A DNA stretch of 38,281 bases from a virus: the IMG/VR virus record IMGVR_UViG_3300030339_000122, positions 1 through 38,281 of that record. One strand, written 5' to 3'. Every line of letters begins with the position of its first letter. Position 1 is the stretch's first letter. This document shows positions 24,498-32,658 of the stretch, piece by piece. Under the pieces are notes generated by a model. The model was given only the letters and a program-made list of their open reading frames with translations, was not told the DNA's origin and searched no databases. The position numbers and the translations under genes are program-made.

Positions 24498-24820
24498 ACA
24501 ATGACAATTTAATGTCTAATATGCCAAATGACTCAATGTCATACGCAACCTATACGCCTATTTTTGGTAATATGAACTTCATGATTGCCCCATCTAAATC
24601 TGGTGAGGTTTCAAATACTTTTGCTACTGTTTCTAATCCACCATCTGTTGAGTCTTTAGTATATATGCAACAGATGAGTGCCCAAACTATGCCTACTTCT
24701 ATTGTGAGTGGACAAAATACCGGTAATCAGAATATCCAAGGGGCTTACACGGTACAAAATGCTGTTGGAACTACTCAAGTATCTATTGGCTACACGCAGA
24801 CGGCTACAGGGGGTTATTAG
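24494..24820 (+). CDS. small tail-region protein (108 aa)
   Basis: It overlaps the hub gene by ATGA. Met/Asn/Thr-rich, low complexity (NDNLMSNMPNDSMSYATYTPIFGNMNFMIAP). Its stop abuts the next start. Unknown tail component. Confidence 0.55.
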   Translation: MNNDNLMSNMPNDSMSYATYTPIFGNMNFMIAPSKSGEVSNTFATVSNPPSVESLVYMQQMSAQTMPTSIVSGQNTGNQNIQGAYTVQNAVGTTQVSIGYTQTATGGY

Positions 24821-25615
24821 ATGGCAACCCCTGGCATTATCATTACTCAGCCAGGTATTGACGCACGAACCGCTGCCGACTATCAGATGATATTTAACTC
24901 TAACTGGCCATCGTTACAGATTGCTTTTGAAGGGGTTATTTCTGTTTCAGCTGGTGGAACGGGACAAACTGCCCATAACCTAGGTTTCTATCCCATAACG
25001 ATGGCATGGTACTCGGTAAATGGGGTGAGTATGGGCCGGTGGTATGGCACAACCTCTTTTGACAAAACAAATGTGTATATTGCTAATACTGGTAGTTCTA
25101 ACTACTTTGGTGCAAGACAGACCACATCAGATGTAGTAGTGAGTATTAAATGCTATAACATTGATATTTCACAGAGTAAGGACTATACCCTTCCCCTTGC
25201 ACCAACATTTAAAGTTCCCTATGATTCTACATATGGTATTAAAGTAGTAAAGAATGGTAAGGCAATTACTTCTACAGACTTAAGGGATTTTATCTTACAT
25301 TCTCGTGCGCAATCACCTGCTATACTTTCTATACTTACTCAGGACAAGGGAAAAATTGGCGGAGGGATTAAAGCTATTAGTTACACAAACCCCGCAAATT
25401 ATGCACCGTGGGTTCTTGGGTTTATATCTGTCGGTGGTGATAATACTAAATATCAATGTTATCCTCCAGGAGGGAACCAGGCAGCACCCGCATTTTTCCA
25501 ATTGGGTTCAACTGCTATAGTTTGGACAGATGGAATAACGGGTAACGGAACATTAGTAGTTCTTCGCGACCCACTTGTCTTAGCAAATAAAACACAGGTA
25601 ATCTATAATGGCTAA
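24821..25615 (+). CDS. tail protein (264 aa)
   Basis: Starts MATPGIIITQPGIDARTAADYQMIFNSNWPSLQIAFEG, a motif shared with phage tail proteins of unknown role, followed by beta-rich sequence (NLGFYPITMAWYSVNGVSMGRWYG). It shares an 8-nt overlap with the next gene, and both carry TAHNLGFYP/FAHGYTYVP-like segments, suggesting related domains. Confidence 0.6.
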   Translation: MATPGIIITQPGIDARTAADYQMIFNSNWPSLQIAFEGVISVSAGGTGQTAHNLGFYPITMAWYSVNGVSMGRWYGTTSFDKTNVYIANTGSSNYFGARQTTSDVVVSIKCYNIDISQSKDYTLPLAPTFKVPYDSTYGIKVVKNGKAITSTDLRDFILHSRAQSPAILSILTQDKGKIGGGIKAISYTNPANYAPWVLGFISVGGDNTKYQCYPPGGNQAAPAFFQLGSTAIVWTDGITGNGTLVVLRDPLVLANKTQVIYNG

Positions 25616-26132
25616 TAATGGCCCTATTTCGGTATCGGCTTCTGGTACATCACTACAAAATGCTTCTGGTGCTCAGGTTACTTTTAATACTCGGTACCCT
25701 TTTCACAAACTTGATTCTACTAATAATAGTAGCTTTAAAGTCATCACTATACTTATTGGTGTAGAACCGCCTAATCCTGTAGCACCTACGAGTGTTGCTA
25801 CTTATTCAGAAACATTAATTTATTCGTTTGCTCATGGCTATACCTACGTACCATCTACATGGTTTCTTATTTCACTAGACAATTTTCAAACTACTATTGG
25901 CCCAGAAGGTAATGCTTTTTTGGTACAAGGACAAATACCTGGCTCTACTAATGCCATATTAAATATTCGGGTTGATGCAACAAACGTCAATTTTTATATC
26001 ACGAAACGATGGGGGTATATCTTTGGTACACCTGACCCCGTAGCACCCAATGTTGTTGGAACTACCCTTTATGTACGCTCATATGTTTTCGTCGAGGATT
26101 TAGTTGGAAATGGAGTTTCGGTTAACCCATGA
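25608..26132 (+). CDS. tail protein (174 aa)
   Basis: Beta-rich, with IYSFAHGYTYVPSTWFLISLDNFQTTIG. The HGYxYxP element resembles the previous protein and is recurrent in phage tail fibres. It ends just before a leaderless HNH gene whose -10 overlaps the TGA. Confidence 0.6.
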   Translation: MANNGPISVSASGTSLQNASGAQVTFNTRYPFHKLDSTNNSSFKVITILIGVEPPNPVAPTSVATYSETLIYSFAHGYTYVPSTWFLISLDNFQTTIGPEGNAFLVQGQIPGSTNAILNIRVDATNVNFYITKRWGYIFGTPDPVAPNVVGTTLYVRSYVFVEDLVGNGVSVNP

Positions 26133-26144
26133 TATAATAATTTC
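26130..26144 (+). promoter_or_regulatory. leaderless promoter of HNH gene
   Basis: Extended -10 TGATATAAT overlaps the stop of the previous gene and ends 6 nt before ATG 26145. No ribosome site. Confidence 0.65.
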
Positions 26145-26603
26145 ATGGATGAACGTATTCTTTATGATGAAGAGGATAAAGAGTTGGTACTCTCTCATAG
26201 ATGGAGTTTGAAACATTCAAGTTCAAAACAAAAAAAGACATTTTATTATGCACGTACATATATAGATGGAAAGTCTATCACGATGCACAGACTTATTATG
26301 GGTAATCCTATAGATATGGAAATAGATCACATAAACCACGATACCCTAGACAATAGAAGAGGTAATTTGCGGATTGTAACTCATAAAGAAAACATGGCCA
26401 ATAGAAAACCTAATGCATATAGTGAATCGCTTACAATCAAGAATAAATCTGGATTTAGGGGTGTACATTGGGATAAAGAGAGAAGAAGATGGCGGGCGTA
26501 TATAGTAAAAAATGGTAAAAATGTACAGTTGGGAAGATTTGATAATATTCTTGAGGCAGCGGAAGCATACAAAAAGGCAAATGTATTATATAATTCGCAT
26601 TGA
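26145..26603 (+). CDS. HNH endonuclease with AP2-type domain
   Basis: The 152 residues share the architecture of the copy at 17437: YDEEDKELV start, HNH core MHRLIMGNPIDMEIDHINHDTLDNRRGNLRIVTHKENMANR, and AP2-like SGFRGVHWDKERRRWRAYIVKNGKNVQLGRFDNILEAAEAY. It is a free-standing mobile gene between tail genes with its own promoter. Confidence 0.88.
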   Translation: MDERILYDEEDKELVLSHRWSLKHSSSKQKKTFYYARTYIDGKSITMHRLIMGNPIDMEIDHINHDTLDNRRGNLRIVTHKENMANRKPNAYSESLTIKNKSGFRGVHWDKERRRWRAYIVKNGKNVQLGRFDNILEAAEAYKKANVLYNSH

Positions 26604-26673
26604 TAAACACACATAATTAGTGCTATTATAACTTATATAGGCAATTATTTCAGCCCCCAAGGAGGGTTTTTTT
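26600..26673 (+). promoter_or_regulatory. late promoter plus leader hairpin containing the Shine-Dalgarno
   Basis: TTGATA, 18 bp, TATTAT (26624-26629), AGGCAA (26639-26644), weak stem AGCCC/GGGTT (26652-26668) with seven T. The only AAGGAGG lies in the loop and 3' arm of this hairpin, 16-17 nt before the ATG at 26683. Confidence 0.6.
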
Positions 26674-26682
26674 GTATTCATA

Positions 26683-27615
26683 ATGAATTTTGACCAACTA
26701 GCCCAAGACGCCAGCAAACAAGGAGCAGCTAACACAGCTGACTACACTAATAAAGCCAATCAATATGCTGGCGACTATTCTAATTACCAAAATCAGGCTA
26801 ATGCTGCCAGCCAAAATATTCAGGCTCAAAATGACTACATGAAGGGTGCTGGTTCCGCCAATAATCTTTACTCAAATGCTTTTAACACCCAAGCGGGCCA
26901 AACAGGATATAACCAGAATGCCCTACAGCAAGCTCAAGCAGGCTTAACAAATGCAGTTGGTACACAAGCAGCATATAACGATTATGCAGGCCAGGCGGCT
27001 TCTAAATGGGGTCTTAATGCGGGTGGCGTTGCTTCAGCTAATGCTGGTGCAACTCAGGGGTTGAATAACAATATCGCTTCTCAAGGTGGCGCATTGGCTG
27101 CACAGCAAAAAGCTTTCGAACAAGCCCAAACTGGGGCAAACCAACAAACGGGATTAAACCTTCAACAGCAAGCTTCACAATTAGAGGGTTACAAGAATGC
27201 CTTTAACGCAGCTGCTGCACAGCAAAAGACTGCCCAAGACTCTATGCTTGCCTACCAGAAGATGGCCCAAGACCAAGGTGGTCTTACTGCACAACAAGTA
27301 CAAGGCTATCAGCAAGCCAAAGCAAATTCAGCAGCAGCCCAAGCCTCACTCGCGGGTGCTCAGCAAGCCATTGCTCAAGCTCAATATGCTCGTAGCCAAA
27401 CCACTGGCCAAGACCTTGCAAACCAAAAAACACAGTCATACATTAACTCAAATGCTTACCAGAGTTATCTTAATGGCCAAACGGATATTAACGGACAACC
27501 TCTACAAGGAGGAGTGAGTCTATCACCAGCCGTCCAACAATATGGAAATTATGGCCCGGGTGTATCAAGCCTGCAGGGTAGTAATGGTCAATCAATGATG
27601 GTACCTAATTTCTAA
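26683..27615 (+). CDS. Ala/Gln-rich coiled-coil protein, probable ejection protein
   Basis: The 310 residues are extremely rich in Ala, Gln and Asn with few charges (ANQYAGDYSNYQNQANAASQNIQAQNDYMKG, QAKANSAAAQASLAGAQQAIAQAQY) and predict long helices. Such proteins next to large Gly/Ala-rich partners are typical podoviral internal virion or ejection proteins that form a DNA channel during infection. The call is by composition and position. Confidence 0.6.
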   Translation: MNFDQLAQDASKQGAANTADYTNKANQYAGDYSNYQNQANAASQNIQAQNDYMKGAGSANNLYSNAFNTQAGQTGYNQNALQQAQAGLTNAVGTQAAYNDYAGQAASKWGLNAGGVASANAGATQGLNNNIASQGGALAAQQKAFEQAQTGANQQTGLNLQQQASQLEGYKNAFNAAAAQQKTAQDSMLAYQKMAQDQGGLTAQQVQGYQQAKANSAAAQASLAGAQQAIAQAQYARSQTTGQDLANQKTQSYINSNAYQSYLNGQTDINGQPLQGGVSLSPAVQQYGNYGPGVSSLQGSNGQSMMVPNF

Positions 27616-27623
27616 GGATTATT

Positions 27624-29600
27624 ATGAACCCAAATTTTTCACTTAACCCAATCATAGATAACGCGCAAAACGGCCAACAAAGTATGCAAAGTACTTCTGC
27701 CGTATCTCCTGCGGTTCAATACGGAAATGTTATACCACAAATGGGTGGTAGCCAACCAACAAATACTGCACCAAAAGACTCTAGTAACTGGTTTACCCAT
27801 TTACTTCCAACTATTGGAAGTATTGCAGCCCCAATTATTGGCGGATTAGCAACGGGTGGAACTGGTTTACTTGCCGGAAGTGCATTATCGGCAGCTGGTG
27901 GTGCTGGTGGACAGGCGTTAGAAAATTTAATTGAAGGAAAAGACCCATTACAACAAAATGTTGTTGATTCTGGTGTTCAAAATGCCTTTGGTGGATTAGC
28001 TGGTGGATTACTTGGTAAAATTGGTGGCAAATTACTACCTAAGGCAGCTTCTGCATTCGGGAATGCTTCAGATAACCTTATTATGGGTCAAGCTGTACCA
28101 GGTGCTGTTAATAAGCAGCTTGCTAATACTCTTCGAACCCAATATGGCTCTACTAACCTAGCAAAAACAGCTGAAGGCGCACAAATTGCAACTGGTCAAA
28201 ATACTGGTATTGATAAGATTGTTAATTCAATTCTGCAACGTGGAAATGATAATGGTATTAGTACTAAGATTAGTGGGTATGGTCGTTTAGGTAACAAGAT
28301 TAACAGCCCGGAAGTTAATAATGCCGCTGTTGCAAGTGGATTAGGTGAGGGAACTAAGGGCGCGGGTGTTGTTCAATCTTATATTGATACGTTATTACAA
28401 AAATATAACCCTGAAGCTATTACATCTATTAATGGCAAAGCTGGTAACGTAGTAAAAGGTTTTGATAATGGTGTATTAAACACCCAATCGCCCCTAACTA
28501 TTAAAAAGATGACCTCTGATATGGGTAGTACTGCTAGCACCTGGATGTCTTCTCGTGACCCAACAATTATTGCTCAAGGTAAGACACTTCAAACCATTCG
28601 CAATAACTTTAATGACCTTTTGTCTGGCCCTGCTGGTGGTAATGCAATGCCTGTAACGATGGCAGATAAAATAGCAGCTACACAAGAACTAGCGCCATTA
28701 GAAGCAACTAATAAAAGTTTGTATCAGGCTTTAGTTGATAAGATACATAGCCCAGATGTGGCAACTGTTGGAGATTTACGCTCAATTGAAGCCCCACTAG
28801 TACGCTCAAACATTGCCGTTAATAATACTTCTCAAGCAATAGATAAAAGTGGTGGCTTAAGTCTAACAGATATGTTACCAATGGGTGGTGGTGCTGCTGG
28901 TTTTGGCCTGGGCGGTATTCAGGGTGGCGTTACTGGTTACTTAGCAGGCAAAGCCCTAAAAAGTCAGCCAGCTCAAGTTGCTGGTGCGGGGATATTAAGT
29001 CAACTCTCAAAAGTTGCCGGTAGTGATACTGCTAAGAAAATGTTACCTATATTATCAAAAGTTGGTGCAACTACGGCGGTAAACATTCCGACCATGGGCG
29101 CAGGAGCAACACAATCAACTATAGACCAACCTACATTAGGAGGAGAAATGAATAACCAACAAACTGGAATTTCACAACCAGGAAAACAACCGGCCCAGAC
29201 ACCGTATGACCAAATGGTACAAGCTGCGATTGCACAATCAATTTTAGACCCAGGTAATGGTAATGGTGAAGCATTCCTATCAGGAATTGCACCAAAACTA
29301 CAAGCACGTCAAACACTACAGAGTATGTTACCAACACTACAGACAGCCTACGATACAGCTGGTGGTGCTCAAGGTCTTGGCGGTATCGGTTCGATGGCTT
29401 CAAGCTTGTTCCCCGGAACTGCAGCTAATGCCTATCAATCACAGCAACAAGCAGTAGCGGGACAATTGGCAAATACTCTTGGAATATCAAAAGAAGAAGC
29501 ACTTGCTATGTTGCCTCAACTTATGCAGGATTCTGCTACGTCTGCTAACCGAATATCGGGACTTAACAGTATTGTTGGTAGTCTTGCAGGTGGTCGTTAA
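27624..29600 (+). CDS. large internal virion / ejection protein (658 aa)
   Basis: AAGGATT precedes the start. An early Gly/Ala-rich hydrophobic segment (THLLPTIGSIAAPIIGGLATGGTGLLAGSALSAAGG and GGLAGGLLGKIGGKLLPKA, about residues 50-135) has glycine-zipper character and could enter a membrane. The middle is helical, and a second Gly-rich stretch lies near residue 415. The end is Gln/Ala rich. It fits a podoviral ejection protein that crosses the host envelope. Its stop overlaps the stop of a convergent gene. Confidence 0.6.
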   Translation: MNPNFSLNPIIDNAQNGQQSMQSTSAVSPAVQYGNVIPQMGGSQPTNTAPKDSSNWFTHLLPTIGSIAAPIIGGLATGGTGLLAGSALSAAGGAGGQALENLIEGKDPLQQNVVDSGVQNAFGGLAGGLLGKIGGKLLPKAASAFGNASDNLIMGQAVPGAVNKQLANTLRTQYGSTNLAKTAEGAQIATGQNTGIDKIVNSILQRGNDNGISTKISGYGRLGNKINSPEVNNAAVASGLGEGTKGAGVVQSYIDTLLQKYNPEAITSINGKAGNVVKGFDNGVLNTQSPLTIKKMTSDMGSTASTWMSSRDPTIIAQGKTLQTIRNNFNDLLSGPAGGNAMPVTMADKIAATQELAPLEATNKSLYQALVDKIHSPDVATVGDLRSIEAPLVRSNIAVNNTSQAIDKSGGLSLTDMLPMGGGAAGFGLGGIQGGVTGYLAGKALKSQPAQVAGAGILSQLSKVAGSDTAKKMLPILSKVGATTAVNIPTMGAGATQSTIDQPTLGGEMNNQQTGISQPGKQPAQTPYDQMVQAAIAQSILDPGNGNGEAFLSGIAPKLQARQTLQSMLPTLQTAYDTAGGAQGLGGIGSMASSLFPGTAANAYQSQQQAVAGQLANTLGISKEEALAMLPQLMQDSATSANRISGLNSIVGSLAGGR

Positions 29601-29845
29601 GACTCATTGGGTATAACGGTTACTTTTAGTTTCTTATCTTCTGAGTCAAAGTCCATTTCAAATTGTAAATCTTCTTTTGCATCATAACCAAGGCGGTTAG
29701 TTGCTACAAACTTTAGAAATCCACCAATAGCACGGCCATCTTCTTGAAAGTGACGATTGCGTAGTTCATTAATGGCAACAATATACTCTAGTTCATCGGC
29801 AGTTAATTCATATTCTGTTTCTTTATTAGCTTTAATTTTACCCAT
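29597..29845 (-). CDS. small hypothetical protein (82 aa)
   Basis: Last gene of the leftward groESL operon; its stop overlaps the convergent stop of the ejection gene. Charged, with ETEYELTADELEYIVAINELRNRHFQEDGRAIGGFLKFVATNRLGYD. Unknown. Confidence 0.6.
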   Translation of the reverse strand: MGKIKANKETEYELTADELEYIVAINELRNRHFQEDGRAIGGFLKFVATNRLGYDAKEDLQFEMDFDSEDKKLKVTVIPNES

Positions 29846-30093
29846 TATTTACTCCTATTCAATTTATTAAACATACTTTGTTCTTGCCTTACTAATATAC
29901 TAAACACTGCCTTATATATATACCATTCAGAACCTTGGTCATGTAAACCGGCGAATGATATAGTATAGTTACAACCAACATTATTATCGCCATATTTGTC
30001 TATAAATTCACTATACTTACTAACTGAATCTGTTAAATCGTTAAAATAAAACGTTTCTTCGTAAGCGTAATCTGGCTTAAGTGCTACGCTCAT
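29845..30093 (-). CDS. hypothetical protein (82 aa)
   Basis: The start MSVALKPDYAYEETFYF is preferred because it begins directly after the stop of the preceding operon gene; a longer version would overlap that gene by 50 nt. Mixed alpha/beta. Unknown. Confidence 0.5.
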   Translation of the reverse strand: MSVALKPDYAYEETFYFNDLTDSVSKYSEFIDKYGDNNVGCNYTISFAGLHDQGSEWYIYKAVFSILVRQEQSMFNKLNRSK

Positions 30094-30094
30094 A

Positions 30095-30322
30095 CTATTC
30101 TTTTGGCTTATAACCATAACCTTTTGACTCATCGGGATATTGTTCAATAAACTCAGAATTAAGTTTTCCTTGTTTCCATGGTTGTATTAAATCTCGTTTA
30201 TGTTCGGCCCGTTGCATATCTTGTTGGTATCTCTTATCTGTAATCGCACGTTTTGATACTACTGGTTTTTCACCTTGTGGGTAGTACACTCCGTCTATAA
30301 TGACACCCTGTAACTTTGGCAT
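30095..30322 (-). CDS. hypothetical protein (75 aa)
   Basis: Starts MPKLQGVIIDGVYYPQGEKPVVSKRAITDKRYQQDMQRAEHKRDLIQPW. The GVYYPQGEKP and KRYQQDMQRAEHKRDL blocks recall small phage proteins of unknown role. GGGAGATAAT upstream serves as ribosome site. Part of the leftward operon. Confidence 0.65.
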   Translation of the reverse strand: MPKLQGVIIDGVYYPQGEKPVVSKRAITDKRYQQDMQRAEHKRDLIQPWKQGKLNSEFIEQYPDESKGYGYKPKE

Positions 30323-30323
30323 A

Positions 30324-30584
30324 TTATCTCCCTAGTGATTGATTCTTTTTTAGTAGTTCCTGTTCAGCTTCCCACTCAATAAGTTGTGGGGTTTTAGCTT
30401 CTGAAATACCTACAGGCGTACCGTTATCAGTTGTATAGGTAGGCGCATAACTACCGGGAGTGACGCCCGCTTGTGTGATTGTATTAATTTCTAAGTCTTG
30501 AGGTTCATGCTTATATATCTTATATGTGAGAACTGCAATAACACTTAGTACAATGACGATAAGACTCAGCAGTATATCAGTCAT
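30324..30584 (-). CDS. single-span membrane protein (86 aa)
   Basis: N-terminal span ILLSLIVIVLSVIAVLTYKIY (residues about 4-24) followed by a polar tail ending EWEAEQELLKKNQSLGR. It overlaps the end of groEL by 8 nt. A spanin-like or envelope role is possible but unproven. Confidence 0.6.
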   Translation of the reverse strand: MTDILLSLIVIVLSVIAVLTYKIYKHEPQDLEINTITQAGVTPGSYAPTYTTDNGTPVGISEAKTPQLIEWEAEQELLKKNQSLGR

Positions 30585-32136
30585 GTTTTTGTTCGCGGTC
30601 TTTAAAGGTTACTGCTACCGAAGCGGTTATAAGTTTAGCGACAACTGAAGTTGAGTTGCGCACCACTTCTTTAATAACAGACGCCGGGTCAACAACACCA
30701 ACCTTTATCATATCTACAGGTTTGTAGTTAAAGTCTTCATCACGGAGGTTATACCCAAAGCCTGGTTTCGAGTTTAAGACTTTGTAGGCAGCTTGTTCCG
30801 TGTTATAGCCAGCATTATCTACAAGAGTTTTAAATGGAGCCTTGAAAGCTTCGCCAAAGTATTCAGATTTAGAGCGAAGAAGAACAGTACCACCGCCGGG
30901 AACAATACCACCATCTAAAGCAGCACGTACGGCTGAAATAGCGTCATCGGCACGTAGCTTGACTTCAACCTGTTCAACCTCTGTAGCCCCACCAACACGG
31001 ATAATAGCAACCTTACCGGTTAGCTTTGAAATACGGTCATGTAATGCTTCTCGAGTTCCCTGTGATTCAGATTCAGCCAGTTGTTGGCGTAGGTCATTAA
31101 TACGCTTTTGGGCAACGTCTGATTGACCCTGAGCACCAATAATAGTTGTCTCAAGTTCATTGATGATTACCTTATCAGCACCGCCAAGCATATCTTTAGT
31201 AAATGAGTTAGGATTAGCGCCAATAGTAAGAACTTGGCCACCAGTCACGATTGCAATGTCTTCAAGGAACAATGAACGCATTGGGCCAGAATTAGGAACG
31301 TCTACTACAGTTGCGTTCAAGACACCCTTTAACTTATTAAGAATAAGAGTAGCAAGTGCTTCTTCTTGCACATCGGCAATTATAACTACTTCAGCGCCCT
31401 GGTTGCCACCTTCAATAATCTTACCGATTAATGGGGTAATGTCGGCAGCGGTTCGAAGGGGTTTATCAGAGATAAGAATATCAACGTCTTCATGTACCGA
31501 TTGCACGGCCGTTGGGTCATTAATAAGATTGACGTGCGTAAAGCCCCGGCGGAAATAAAGACCCTTAACAAGTTCGGAGTAAGTGCCCGAACCAGCAAAA
31601 TCCTCTACAATAACACCGCCATCAAGCCCAACTGCACCAATTACATCGGCAATTAGATGGCCTAATGCTTCGTCGCCAGCTGATACAACTGCTACGTGCT
31701 TTAGTAATTTGGAATCAACATCAATTTTAATTTTATCAATCTGTGCAATAATTTCTAAAGCAGTTTTTTCAAGCATCTTTGCTACTTGCATACGATTGTA
31801 GCCAGCACCAATAAGTTTCCGTGCTTCTTTATAAAGGTTACGAGCCAAGATAACTACAGCAGTAGTACCATCGCCTACCTTAGTATTGTTTTTCTTAGAG
31901 GCCTGTACGATTGTCCGAGCAGCCATATTTTCTACAGCGTCTTCAAGATAAACATTCTTTACGTTCGTAACACCATCACGGCTAATCATTGGGTCGCCAT
32001 AAGGAAGCTCTAGGATTGCGTTACCCGCACCCGGCCCATAAGCAGCTTTAGCAACCTTATATATAGCCTCAACACCACGGGCAATTTTTGCATCTAATTC
32101 TTCATCTGAAATAACTTCACGTACTTGTTTACTCAC
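30577..32136 (-). CDS. groEL: GroEL-type chaperonin
   Basis: It is the 60-kDa chaperonin subunit that folds proteins with GroES in an ATP-driven double ring. The start is a GTG (VSKQVREVISDEEL) with GAGG upstream, inside the end of groES. The 519 residues show group I signatures: AYGPGAGNAILE, ISRDGVTNVKNVYLED, NTKVGDGTTAVVILARNLYKEA (ATP site), AVVSAGDEALGHLIADVIGAVGLDGGVIVED, DDAISAVRAALDGGIVPGGGTVLLR. It lacks the Gly-Met-rich C-terminal tail and is about 25 residues shorter than typical GroEL. A phage copy probably helps fold its own capsid or tail proteins or replaces a host chaperonin under stress. Confidence 0.95.
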   Translation of the reverse strand: MSKQVREVISDEELDAKIARGVEAIYKVAKAAYGPGAGNAILELPYGDPMISRDGVTNVKNVYLEDAVENMAARTIVQASKKNNTKVGDGTTAVVILARNLYKEARKLIGAGYNRMQVAKMLEKTALEIIAQIDKIKIDVDSKLLKHVAVVSAGDEALGHLIADVIGAVGLDGGVIVEDFAGSGTYSELVKGLYFRRGFTHVNLINDPTAVQSVHEDVDILISDKPLRTAADITPLIGKIIEGGNQGAEVVIIADVQEEALATLILNKLKGVLNATVVDVPNSGPMRSLFLEDIAIVTGGQVLTIGANPNSFTKDMLGGADKVIINELETTIIGAQGQSDVAQKRINDLRQQLAESESQGTREALHDRISKLTGKVAIIRVGGATEVEQVEVKLRADDAISAVRAALDGGIVPGGGTVLLRSKSEYFGEAFKAPFKTLVDNAGYNTEQAAYKVLNSKPGFGYNLRDEDFNYKPVDMIKVGVVDPASVIKEVVRNSTSVVAKLITASVAVTFKDREQKHD

Positions 32137-32392
32137 TCTTATAACCTCGAATATCATTAATATCAATAAAGGCAAATATCTTATCGCCGTCTTTTACTTG
32201 AGAGTCATCCTTGAAACCCTCAAAGTATATTTTGCTTCCGATTGGAGGTAGGTCTTTAGCGTCTTCATCAGTTACTTTTAATAATATGCCACTTGTCTTT
32301 GTGTCATACTTTTTTTCTACTGTGTAGACTCCTTCCCATTCTTCCGTTAGTTCAACTAATACGTTTCCGTTCATAGGTAAGAGATTTATCAT
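32129..32392 (-). CDS. groES: GroES co-chaperonin
   Basis: The 87 residues start MINLLPMNGNVLVELTEEWEGVYTVEKKY, continuing KTSGILLKVTDEDAKDLPPIGSKIYFEGF, GDKIFAFIDINDIRGY. The LLPMNGNVLVE start and SGILL mobile-loop anchor match GroES. It would cap the GroEL ring. The start is set by a leaderless promoter with TACAAT 6 nt upstream of ATG. The end overlaps the groEL start by 8 nt, ensuring coupled expression. Unlike some phage co-chaperonins (such as T4 gp31), this phage carries both partners. Confidence 0.9.
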   Translation of the reverse strand: MINLLPMNGNVLVELTEEWEGVYTVEKKYDTKTSGILLKVTDEDAKDLPPIGSKIYFEGFKDDSQVKDGDKIFAFIDINDIRGYKSE

Positions 32393-32470
32393 AGACACAT
32401 TGTAGCATAAAAGGTATAATGTCAACTATAAGGCACTAAGCATAGCCCTCTCAACAGGGGCTTATTTTTA
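32392..32470 (+). promoter_or_regulatory. lysis-region promoter plus leader hairpin
   Basis: TAGACA, 17 bp, TATAAT (32415-32420), AGGCA at 32431-32435, stem AGCCC/GGGCT (32444-32462), T-rich tail, then AAGGAG and ATG 32486. It overlaps the divergent groES promoter. Confidence 0.75.
32393..32425 (-). promoter_or_regulatory. leaderless groESL promoter
   Basis: Leftward consensus TTGACA (32420-32425), 15-bp spacer, extended -10 TGCTACAAT, 6 nt, ATG of groES. It overlaps the rightward lysis promoter, so the two cannot be bound by polymerase together. Confidence 0.7.
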
Positions 32471-32485
32471 TTTAAGGAGAAAATC

Positions 32486-32653
32486 ATGGCAGACAAAAAA
32501 GGCTTCGGTAAATCAGCACTATTATCTTGGGTAGCTGGAAAGAAAAAACCTGGTGCTGACGAAAAGCAAGAAATGAGTTGGAAAAATAAGGCAACTGTTA
32601 AAAAAGTTAAGAAAATTGCCGATAAAGACGATGTTAAAGAAAAAAACGACTAG
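32486..32653 (+). CDS. small Lys-rich protein (55 aa)
   Basis: AAGGAG precedes the start. Product MADKKGFGKSALLSWVAGKK continues with alternating Lys and Asp/Glu (TVKKVKKIADKDDVKEKND). Soluble, nucleic-acid-binding or anti-host role possible; nothing specific can be seen. First gene behind a strong promoter-leader. Confidence 0.6.
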   Translation: MADKKGFGKSALLSWVAGKKKPGADEKQEMSWKNKATVKKVKKIADKDDVKEKND

Positions 32654-32658
32654 ATATA

